Source: Hyphomicrobiaceae bacterium
GTDB lineage: Bacteria; Pseudomonadota; Alphaproteobacteria; Rhizobiales; Hyphomicrobiaceae
NCBI GenBank assembly: GCA_020442225.1
Contig: JAGRKR010000134.1
Location: 1 to 14,060, forward strand
Length of the DNA: 14,060 bases
Direction: 5' to 3'
This document shows positions 7,084 through 13,013 of this stretch, in pieces. The notes under the pieces were generated by a model. It ran no database searches. It saw nothing but the letters and a program-made list of their open reading frames with translations, and was not told where the DNA came from. Numbering within the stretch: position 1 is the first letter of the stretch; each line of letters begins with the position of its first letter. The position numbers and the translations under genes are program-made.

Positions 7084-7086
7084 GCA
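7071..7086 (+). repeat. Tandem 7-bp repeat GAATGCA/AAATGCA, copy A of a motif shared with the dctP leader
   Basis: GAATGCA (7073-7079) is followed directly by AAATGCA (7080-7086). With the preceding TT it forms TTGAATG-N3-AATG, which recurs exactly at 11027-11040 upstream of the TRAP transporter genes. A shared spacer motif in two transcription units around one regulator gene suggests a common binding site. It overlaps the near-palindrome, so the two may be one site seen in two ways. Confidence 0.4.
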
Positions 7087-7162
7087 GTCAAGTGGTTTCT
7101 GGTCCGCCTCATCGCCGTGCGTCGCGGAGGGAGACGGGAAGGATCGGGGCCGAGGGGGCTCG

Positions 7163-10100
7163 ATGCGCATCCATGATCAGAGGAGCCGTCGCCTGGCCGA
7201 AAGGCTCGCCAGGGAGATCGAGGGCGAGGTTCTGTTCGACGTGGCGAGCCGCGGGCGCTATGCGACCGACGCCTCGTTCTATCAGATCATGCCGGCCGGC
7301 GTCGTCGTGCCGCGGCGTCAGGAGGATCTTGACGCCATCGTCGCCCTGGCGCGCGAGGAAGGTGTGGCGCTGCTGCCTCGCGGCGGTGGGACCTCGCAGT
7401 CAGGCCAGACGGTTGGCGACGCGCTCGTCGTCGATTGCAGCAAGTATCTCGACGGTCTCCTCGCCTTCGACGCCGAGGCCCGCACGTGCACGGTCGAGCC
7501 GGGCATTGTTCTCGACGAGTTGAACCGCCGCATCGCCAAGTCGGGCCTCTGGTTCCCCGTGGACGTCTCGACCAAGTCGCGCGCGACCATCGGCGGCATG
7601 GCCGGCAACAACTCGTGCGGCACGCGCTCGATCCGCTACGGCGTCATGCGCGACAACGTGCTGGCGATCGACGCCATCTTGGCCGACGGCAGCCAGGCGC
7701 GGTTCGCGGGGGTCGGGCCGGGCGACCTCGACACGAACATTCCGGATTCCGCGCGCGAGATTTTTCGCGACCTGCTCATGCTCGGCGAGCAGGAGCGCGA
7801 CGTGCTGGAGAGCGCCTACCCCAAGACCGCGCGGCGCGTCGGCGGCTATAATCTCGACGCTCTCGTGCCGGGGGGCGGCGCGGTCAATCTGGCGACGCTG
7901 CTGGTGGGCTCCGAGGGCACGCTCGCCCTCTCCCGCCGCCTCGATCTGAAGCTTGCGCGCCAGCCGCGCAACAAGGCGCTGGGCATCTGCCATTTCCCGA
8001 CCTTCCGCCGGGCGATGGAAGCGACGGCGGCCATCGTCGGCCTCGGTCCCGTTGCCGTCGAGGTCGTGGATCGGACGCTGCTCGAGCTCGGCCGTGACAT
8101 CCCCATGTTCCGGCCGGTGATGGAGCGCTACGTGCAGGGCAGCCCCGATGCGCTGCTGCTCACGGAATTCGCGGAAGAGGACCAGGTCGAGAACGAGCGC
8201 CGTCTTGCCCGGCTCGACGAGCTGATGGGCGATCTTGGCCTGCCGAACGCGGTCGTGAAAGTGACGGACGGTGCCGGCCAGCGCGCCGTCTGGGAGGTGC
8301 GCGAGGCGGGCCTCAACATCATGATGAGCATGAAGAGCGAGGGGAAGCCCGTCTCCTTCATCGAGGATTGCGCCGTGCCGCTCGCGCATCTCGCCGATTA
8401 CACGGAGCGCCTGACCGAGGTGTTCACGCGCCATGGCACCAAGGGCACGTGGTATGCGCATGCCTCAGTCGGTTGCCTGCACGTGCGCCCGGTGCTGAAT
8501 CTCAAGCTCGAGAAGGACGTGAAGACCATGCGCGCGATCGCCGAGGAGGCGTTCGCCATGGTTCGCGAGTACAAGGGCGCGCATTCCGGCGAGCACGGCG
8601 ACGGCCTCGTGCGCTCCGAGTTTCACGAGGCGATGTACGGTCGCGACGTCGTCAGGCTGTTCGAGAGGGTGAAGGATCGCATCGATCCTGCCGGCCTCTT
8701 CAACCCCGGCAAGATCGTGCGCCCGCCCCGCATGGACGACCGCTCGCTCTTCCGCTTCAAGCCGGACTACCGGGTCGAGGGGCTCGAGACCGTGCTCGAC
8801 TGGTCGGCCTGGCCCGGCGCCGGCGGCGGCTTCCAGGGCGCCGTCGAGATGTGCAACAACAACGGTGCCTGCCGTAAGCTCGAGGCGGGCGTCATGTGTC
8901 CGTCCTATCGCGCCACGCGCAACGAGCGGGACGTCACGCGCGGGCGCGCCAACACGCTGCGGCTGGCCATCTCGGGGCAGCTCGGGGAGGCTGGTCTGGC
9001 GAGTGCGGAGGTCCACGACGCGCTGGCGCTGTGCGTCTCCTGCAAGGGCTGTCGGCACGAGTGCCCGACCGGCGTCGACATGGCGAAAATGAAGATCGAG
9101 GCGCTGGCGGCGCGCAATCACGCGCGGCATGGTGTGATCTCGTTGCGAGACCGTCTCGTCGCGCATCTGCCGCGCTATGCGCCCTACGCCCGCTATCTCG
9201 CGCCGCTGCTCAATCTTCGCAACGCCTCGCCGCTGCTGGCGCGGCTCGCCGAGCCGGTGATCGGCATGTCACGTCACCGCAAGCTGCCGCGCTGGCGCTT
9301 CCGGTCGTTCTCGCAGACCGCCGCGCGTGTGCCCGAGGCGTGGCGACCGGAGAAGTTCACGACGGAGAGCCCGCAACGGAATGGGCGGCAGGGTCCCTTT
9401 GCCTGCGATCCGCCAAAGGTCGCGGTTCTCTTCGCGGATACCTTCAACCGGACGTTCGAGCCCGAGAATCTCGACGACACGCTCTACGTGCTGGAAGCCC
9501 TCGGCTACAGCGTGAGTGTCGCGGGAGCCGGCGAGAGGCGTCCGCTCTGCTGCGGGCGCACGTATCTCGCGGCCGGTCTGGTTGAGGAAGCGAAAGCCGA
9601 GGCGCGCCGCATGCTGGCGGCGCTGGCCGAGCCATTGCGGCTCGGCTTGCCGATCGTCGGCATCGAGCCGTCGTGCCTGCTGACGCTGCGCGACGAGTTT
9701 CTCGCGATGGGGCTCGGGGAGCCCGCCGGCAAGCTCGCCGCCTCGAGCTTCCTGCTGGAGGAGTTTCTGGTCCGCGAGGCGAAGGCGGGCCGCATCGGCG
9801 ACGTGCTCGGCAGGCTCGACGGCACGGCGCATCTCCACACGCACTGTCATCAGAAGGCCTTCGGCGCAGCGGGGGCGGTGGAGCAAACGTTGCGCATGGT
9901 CGAGGGATTGACGGTCAAGCCGATCGAGTCGGGCTGTTGCGGCATGGCCGGCAGCTTCGGCTATCAGGCCGAGACCTACGATGTCTCGATGGCCATGGGG
10001 GAGGCGTCGCTGCTGCCTGCGGTGCGCCAGACTGCAGCCGGCGAATTCGTGCTCGCCGACGGCTTTTCCTGCCGCCACCAGATCAAGGACGGTACGGCCC

Positions 10101-10192
10101 GCGAGGCCATGCACGTGGCCGGGCTGCTGCGCCGCGCGCTCGCGGGCGGGGCTGCGCCGACCGCGGGCAAGGTTGCGGGAGGGGCGCCATGA
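7163..10192 (+). CDS. FAD-binding and Fe-S-binding D-2-hydroxyacid dehydrogenase (YdiJ-like GlcD/GlcF fusion)
   Basis: A 1009-residue fusion protein. Residues about 40-265 are a PCMH-type FAD domain (LPRGGGTSQSGQ at 71-82, TIGGMAGNNSCGTRS at 142-156). Residues about 270-520 are the FAD-oxidase C-terminal domain with HSGEHGDGLV (474-483). Next comes a ferredoxin-like part with C564, C570 and C579-P, then C624-x2-C627-x2-C630-x3-C634-P. The end carries two CCG-type redox segments, C796-C797-G with C838, and HTHCHQ (892-897) with C925-C926-G. E. coli YdiJ has the same layout and length, and the family oxidises D-2-hydroxyacids such as D-2-hydroxyglutarate, D-lactate or glycolate, passing electrons to the respiratory chain. 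The ATG at 7163 follows GAGGGGG and precedes a well-formed N-terminus; longer in-frame starts extend into the spacer. The gene overlaps the regulator gene by ATGA. Substrate is unresolved. Confidence 0.92.
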   Translation: MRIHDQRSRRLAERLAREIEGEVLFDVASRGRYATDASFYQIMPAGVVVPRRQEDLDAIVALAREEGVALLPRGGGTSQSGQTVGDALVVDCSKYLDGLLAFDAEARTCTVEPGIVLDELNRRIAKSGLWFPVDVSTKSRATIGGMAGNNSCGTRSIRYGVMRDNVLAIDAILADGSQARFAGVGPGDLDTNIPDSAREIFRDLLMLGEQERDVLESAYPKTARRVGGYNLDALVPGGGAVNLATLLVGSEGTLALSRRLDLKLARQPRNKALGICHFPTFRRAMEATAAIVGLGPVAVEVVDRTLLELGRDIPMFRPVMERYVQGSPDALLLTEFAEEDQVENERRLARLDELMGDLGLPNAVVKVTDGAGQRAVWEVREAGLNIMMSMKSEGKPVSFIEDCAVPLAHLADYTERLTEVFTRHGTKGTWYAHASVGCLHVRPVLNLKLEKDVKTMRAIAEEAFAMVREYKGAHSGEHGDGLVRSEFHEAMYGRDVVRLFERVKDRIDPAGLFNPGKIVRPPRMDDRSLFRFKPDYRVEGLETVLDWSAWPGAGGGFQGAVEMCNNNGACRKLEAGVMCPSYRATRNERDVTRGRANTLRLAISGQLGEAGLASAEVHDALALCVSCKGCRHECPTGVDMAKMKIEALAARNHARHGVISLRDRLVAHLPRYAPYARYLAPLLNLRNASPLLARLAEPVIGMSRHRKLPRWRFRSFSQTAARVPEAWRPEKFTTESPQRNGRQGPFACDPPKVAVLFADTFNRTFEPENLDDTLYVLEALGYSVSVAGAGERRPLCCGRTYLAAGLVEEAKAEARRMLAALAEPLRLGLPIVGIEPSCLLTLRDEFLAMGLGEPAGKLAASSFLLEEFLVREAKAGRIGDVLGRLDGTAHLHTHCHQKAFGAAGAVEQTLRMVEGLTVKPIESGCCGMAGSFGYQAETYDVSMAMGEASLLPAVRQTAAGEFVLADGFSCRHQIKDGTAREAMHVAGLLRRALAGGAAPTAGKVAGGAP

Positions 10193-10923
10193 GCGTGCGG
10201 ACACGAGCGACGCCCCGGACGCGATTGCGCGGCGTCGACCGCGCACGGGACCTCCCGGCGGCGACGCGTGAGCCGATCGCGCGGCGATCGCTGCACGACG
10301 AGCTGCTGCAGCGCCTGCGCGAGCTCATCGTCGAGGGCGCGCTGGTGCCGGGTGCGAAGGTGCCGGAGCGCGAGCTGTGCGAGCAATTCGCCGTCTCGCG
10401 CACGCCGATGCGCGAGGCGCTGAAGGTCCTGGCGGCGGAAGGTCTGGTCGTGCTGATGCCCAATCGCGGGGCGACAGTGTCCGAGCTGACGCGGGCCGAG
10501 CTCGAGGAGGTCTTTCCCGTCATGGGATCGCTCGAGGCGCTCGCCGGCCGGCTCGCCGCCGAGCACATCGAGGATGGCGAGATCGCCGACATTCGACGCC
10601 TGCACGAACGCATGGTGCGCCACTATCAGAGCGGCGAACTCAAAGCCTATTTTCGTGTGAACCAGGAGATTCACGAGCGCATTCTCGATGCCGCGCGCAA
10701 TCCGACGCTTGCCAAGCTGTATCGTGGGCTCGCAGGGCGCGTGCGCCGCGCGCGCTACATCGCCAACATGTCGCCCGAGCGGTGGCGTCAGGCCGTCATC
10801 GAGCACGAAGCGATTCTCGCGGCACTTTCGGCGCGCGATGGACGACGGCTGGCGCGGCTTCTGGAAAGCCATCTCGCGCACAAGCTCGAAACGGTGCGCG
10901 AAGCGCTCGAGCGCGACGACTGA
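10189..10923 (+). CDS. GntR family transcriptional regulator, FadR/FCD subfamily
   Basis: A 244-residue regulator. The winged helix covers about residues 35-98, including LRELIVEGALVPGAKVPE and the recognition-helix segment FAVSRTPMREALKVLAAEGL (67-86). The C-terminal FCD effector domain covers about 105-235. N158, H162, H206 and H228 fall at the positions that bind a metal in FCD proteins, and such metal-containing domains usually sense small carboxylates. An extra Arg-rich tail of about 30 residues precedes the DNA-binding domain. ATG 10189-10191 overlaps the dehydrogenase stop (ATGA) and follows GGGAGGGG, indicating translational coupling. It most likely controls this locus in response to the acid imported by the downstream TRAP system; candidate sites lie at 7068-7086 and 11027-11042. 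Family is certain; targets and ligand are inferred. Confidence 0.93.
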   Translation: MSVRTRATPRTRLRGVDRARDLPAATREPIARRSLHDELLQRLRELIVEGALVPGAKVPERELCEQFAVSRTPMREALKVLAAEGLVVLMPNRGATVSELTRAELEEVFPVMGSLEALAGRLAAEHIEDGEIADIRRLHERMVRHYQSGELKAYFRVNQEIHERILDAARNPTLAKLYRGLAGRVRRARYIANMSPERWRQAVIEHEAILAALSARDGRRLARLLESHLAHKLETVREALERDD

Positions 10924-10958
10924 TCCATTGCTGCACCGCATTTACAACTAAAGGTGAA

Positions 10959-10980
10959 GAGCGACACTGTGAGTGTGCTC
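10959..10980 (+). repeat. Bulged hairpin downstream of the GntR gene
   Basis: GAGC (10959-10962) pairs with GCTC (10977-10980), and ACACT (10964-10968) pairs with AGTGT (10972-10976) around loop GTG, with G10963 bulged. The stem totals nine base pairs, 35 bp after the regulator stop. No T run follows, so it is not a classical terminator. ACACT-N3-AGTGT could also be read as a DNA operator. Confidence 0.4.
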
Positions 10981-11000
10981 GCGAATTGGGTTGCGCTCGC

Positions 11001-11045
11001 CGCGCCATTCCAGTGTCATGGACGCGTTGAATGGCGAATGGCGCG
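11001..11045 (+). repeat. Perfect 10-bp inverted repeat with an internal extra copy of its right arm
   Basis: CGCGCCATTC (11001-11010) is the exact reverse complement of GAATGGCGCG (11036-11045), with 25 bases between. The core GAATGGCG occurs a further time directly before the right arm (11029-11036), so the left arm can pair with either copy. The heptads GAATGGC at 11029-11035 and 11036-11042 form a perfect tandem repeat. TTGAATG-N3-AATG (11027-11040) matches the site at 7071-7084. This may be a regulator site, an RNA switch, or both. Confidence 0.5.
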
Positions 11046-11056
11046 AAAGATCGCGC
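11041..11056 (+). repeat. Tetraloop hairpin competing with the 10-bp inverted repeat
   Basis: GCGCGA (11041-11046) and TCGCGC (11051-11056) form a perfect 6-bp stem with loop AAGA. Its left arm shares bases 11041-11045 with the right arm of the upstream inverted repeat, so in RNA only one of the two could form at a time. No T tract follows it, and it lies about 95 bp before dctP. Confidence 0.4.
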
Positions 11057-11094
11057 GTTGTGCCGGTTTCGATGTTGCAGACTTCGATACCAAC

Positions 11095-11108
11095 GAATTG
11101 CGAATGAA
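11095..11108 (+). repeat. Degenerate heptad repeat GAATTGC/GAATGAA
   Basis: GAATTGC (11095-11101) is followed directly by GAATGAA (11102-11108), with the same seven-base period as the repeats at 7073-7086 and 11029-11042. It is weaker and could be chance, but it lies 44 bp upstream of dctP in the same leader. Confidence 0.25.
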
Positions 11109-11151
11109 GGCCGGCGATCGAGACCGGCTGAACCCCGGGAGAATACGTGCC

Positions 11152-12288
11152 ATGGCTGACAAGATTACCGACAAGACCGTCTCGCGCCGCAAGTTCCTCA
11201 AGGGCAGCGCGATCGCCGGAGGTGCCGCGGCCGGCACCGTCGCCTTCCCGCAGGTGTCGCGTGCCCAGACCGTAACCTTGAAGATGCAGAGCTCGTGGTC
11301 GGCGAGCGACATCTTCCAGGAGATGGCCAAGCAGTACACCGAGCGCTGCGAGAAGATGTCGGGCGGCCGCCTCAAATTCGACCTTCTGCCGGCCGGAGCC
11401 GTCGTCAAAGCCTTCGAGGTGCAGAACGCCTGCCATTCGGGCGTCCTCGATGCGGCACACACCGTCACGGCCTACTGGTACGGCAAGAACAAGGCCGCCT
11501 CGCTGTTCGGCACGGGACCCGTGTTCGGCGCCAATGCCTCGCAGATCCTGGCCTGGATCCATTTCGGCGGCGGCAAGGATCTCTATGCCGAGCTGATCCA
11601 GAAGATCCTGAAGCTCGACGTGGTCGGCTTCTTCGCGATGCCGATGCCGACGCAGCCGCTCGGCTGGTTCAAGAAGGAGATCAAGGACGTCAAGGACATG
11701 CAGGGCCTCAAGTACCGCACGGTCGGCCTTGCGACGGACATCATGCAGGGCATGGGGCTCAAGGTCACGCAGCTTCCGGGTGGCGAGATCGTGCCGGCGT
11801 TGCAGCGTGGCGTCATCGAGGCGTTCGAGTTCAACAACCCGACGTCCGATCGCGCCTTCGGCGCCCAGAACGTGTCCAAAGTCTACATGATGGGCTCCTA
11901 CCATCAGGCTGCCGAGTTCTTCGAGATCATCTTCTCGAAGAAGAAGTTCGACTCGCTGCCGGGTGAGCTCAAGGCCATCCTGGAGTACGGCGCCGAAGCC
12001 GCCAACACCGCGAACTTCGGCCTCGCCATGGATCGCTACTCGGCCGACCTGCAGACGCTCATCAAGAAGGACGGCGTCAAGGTCTACCGCACGCCCGAGA
12101 GCGTGATGAAGGCCCAGCTCACCTCCTGGGACAAGACGCTGGAGCGCCTCAACAAGGATGCCTTCTTCAAGAAGGTGGTGGACAGCCAGCGGGCCTGGTC
12201 CGATCGCGTCGGCTTCTATGAGCTGATGAACTCGGCCGACTACAAGCTCGCCTACAAGCACTACTTCCCGGGCAAGATCACCTTCTAG
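11152..12288 (+). CDS. dctP: TRAP transporter substrate-binding protein DctP, Tat-exported, TakP-like
   Basis: A 378-residue periplasmic receptor of a tripartite ATP-independent transporter. The N-terminus has a twin-arginine signal, SRRKFLKGS (11-19), a hydrophobic Ala/Gly-rich stretch (20-33) and a likely cleavage after SRA (36-38), so it is probably exported folded. The mature part has the DctP hallmarks: DLLPAGAVV (77-85), GWFKKEIKDVKDMQGLKYRT (171-190) with R189 at the carboxylate-binding arginine position, and ALQRGVIEAFEFNNP (216-230). HFGGGKDLY (137-145) and the EFNNP segment, aligned with EWVGP of TakP-like receptors, suggest a monocarboxylate such as a 2-oxo- or 2-hydroxyacid rather than a C4-dicarboxylate. 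The ATG at 11152 follows CGGGAGA and gives a proper Tat signal. dctQ and dctM follow. Substrate is inferred. Confidence 0.93.
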   Translation: MADKITDKTVSRRKFLKGSAIAGGAAAGTVAFPQVSRAQTVTLKMQSSWSASDIFQEMAKQYTERCEKMSGGRLKFDLLPAGAVVKAFEVQNACHSGVLDAAHTVTAYWYGKNKAASLFGTGPVFGANASQILAWIHFGGGKDLYAELIQKILKLDVVGFFAMPMPTQPLGWFKKEIKDVKDMQGLKYRTVGLATDIMQGMGLKVTQLPGGEIVPALQRGVIEAFEFNNPTSDRAFGAQNVSKVYMMGSYHQAAEFFEIIFSKKKFDSLPGELKAILEYGAEAANTANFGLAMDRYSADLQTLIKKDGVKVYRTPESVMKAQLTSWDKTLERLNKDAFFKKVVDSQRAWSDRVGFYELMNSADYKLAYKHYFPGKITF

Positions 12289-12330
12289 CCCGAACGTGCA
12301 CCTGCACACGTGACGTGCTCACGGAGGTTT

Positions 12331-12357
12331 CGGGACGGCGCGGCTCGCGTCGTCCCG
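12331..12357 (+). repeat. 12-bp intercistronic hairpin between dctP and dctQ
   Basis: CGGGACG (12331-12337) pairs with CGTCCCG (12351-12357), G12338 can wobble with T12350, and CGCG (12339-12342) pairs with CGCG (12346-12349) around loop GCT. This gives a continuous 12-bp stem, the strongest I found in the window. It lies 42 bp after dctP with no T run, inside what should be one operon. Such hairpins commonly protect the upstream mRNA from 3' exonucleases, which would give more binding protein than membrane subunits. Partial termination is the alternative. Confidence 0.65.
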
Positions 12358-12389
12358 ACTGACCGCCGCCGCCCTAGACCGTCTAACGA

Positions 12390-13013
12390 GTGGGTGTGCC
12401 CTTGAGGACCTTCATCAAATACGTCGACAAGCTGAGCGCCTGGATCGGCAAGGCCTTCGCCTGGTGCATCATCGCCATGACCTTCGGCGTCAGCTACGAG
12501 GTGTTCGTGCGCTATGTGCTGCGCGATCCCACGGCCTGGGCCTTCGATCTCTCCTACATGATGTATGGCACGCTCTTCATGATGGGCGGGGCCTACGCGC
12601 TCTCGCGCGACAGCCACGTACGTGGCGACGTGCTCTATCGCACATGGTCGCCGCGCACCCAGGCCAAGGTCGAGCTGGTGCTCTATTTCCTGTTCTTCTT
12701 CCCCGGCATCCTCGCTCTCATCTTCGGGGGTTGGAAGTTCGCCTTCCAGTCGTGGGGCTACAAGGAAGTGAGCGTCATGAGCCCGGCCAACGTGCCGATT
12801 TTCCAATTCAAGATGGTGATCCCGCTCGCCGGCGTGCTGATGTTCATCCAGGGGGTGGCGCAGGTCTGCCGCTGCCTCCTGTGCATCCGCGAAGGCAATT
12901 GGCCGGAGCGGGATGCTGATGTCGAGGAAACCGAGACGATGCTGATGCATCAGGCCGAGGACGATGCGCAGTTGAAGACCGAATGGGGTCTCGACAAAGG
13001 GAGCAGGGCATGA
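12390..13013 (+). CDS. dctQ: TRAP transporter small membrane subunit DctQ
   Basis: A protein of about 207 residues with four membrane segments at roughly 18-40, 52-72, 94-115 and 139-165, the standard DctQ topology. SYEVFVRYVLRDPTAWAFDL (35-54) and SHVRGDVLY (75-83) are typical of the family. The last 40 residues form an acidic cytoplasmic tail. It is the small integral-membrane subunit that pairs with DctM in the inner membrane. The start is unsettled: in-frame GTG at 12390, GTG at 12396 and TTG at 12402 are all possible and none has a good ribosome site. The 101-bp gap to dctP holds a strong hairpin. The stop TGA 13011-13013 overlaps the dctM start (ATGA), implying translational coupling. 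Confidence 0.9.
   Translation: MGVPLRTFIKYVDKLSAWIGKAFAWCIIAMTFGVSYEVFVRYVLRDPTAWAFDLSYMMYGTLFMMGGAYALSRDSHVRGDVLYRTWSPRTQAKVELVLYFLFFFPGILALIFGGWKFAFQSWGYKEVSVMSPANVPIFQFKMVIPLAGVLMFIQGVAQVCRCLLCIREGNWPERDADVEETETMLMHQAEDDAQLKTEWGLDKGSRA

Larger units (their letters stand above)
6887..7162. promoter_or_regulatory. Divergent intergenic region between the aminotransferase and dehydrogenase operons
   Basis: This 276-bp spacer must hold the promoters of both operons unless they are read from elsewhere. Most of it is GC-rich, but 7057-7090 is a clear A/T-rich island containing a near-palindrome and a tandem repeat, described separately. A 7-bp perfect hairpin lies at 6957-6975. I cannot place convincing -35/-10 boxes on either strand. 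GAGGGGG (7152-7158) is the likely ribosome site of the dehydrogenase. No gene is evident inside. Confidence 0.55.
10924..11151 (+). promoter_or_regulatory. Leader/promoter region of the TRAP transporter genes
   Basis: This 228-bp spacer between the regulator and dctP is less GC-rich than the genes and unusually structured. It contains a bulged 9-bp hairpin (10959-10980), a perfect 10-bp inverted repeat (11001-11045), a 6-bp tetraloop hairpin (11041-11056) and heptad direct repeats at 11029-11042 and 11095-11108. CGGGAGA (11136-11142) is the likely ribosome site. An open frame in phase with dctP runs back to GTG 10954, but the Tat signal fits the ATG at 11152, so I regard it as non-coding. I could not place a firm promoter. 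Confidence 0.55.

Noticed and set aside
7400..8461. Long minus-strand frame opposite the FAD/Fe-S dehydrogenase gene
   Set aside because: It lies within a gene with intact FAD-domain motifs and shows no recognisable domain or ribosome site.
10954..11151. In-frame N-terminal extension of dctP from GTG 10954
   Set aside because: It would bury the twin-arginine signal 77 residues inside the protein, so the ATG at 11152 with its ribosome site is the better start.
10948..12309. 453-residue minus-strand frame opposite dctP
   Set aside because: dctP has a Tat signal and all DctP motifs. The antisense frame is a codon-bias shadow.
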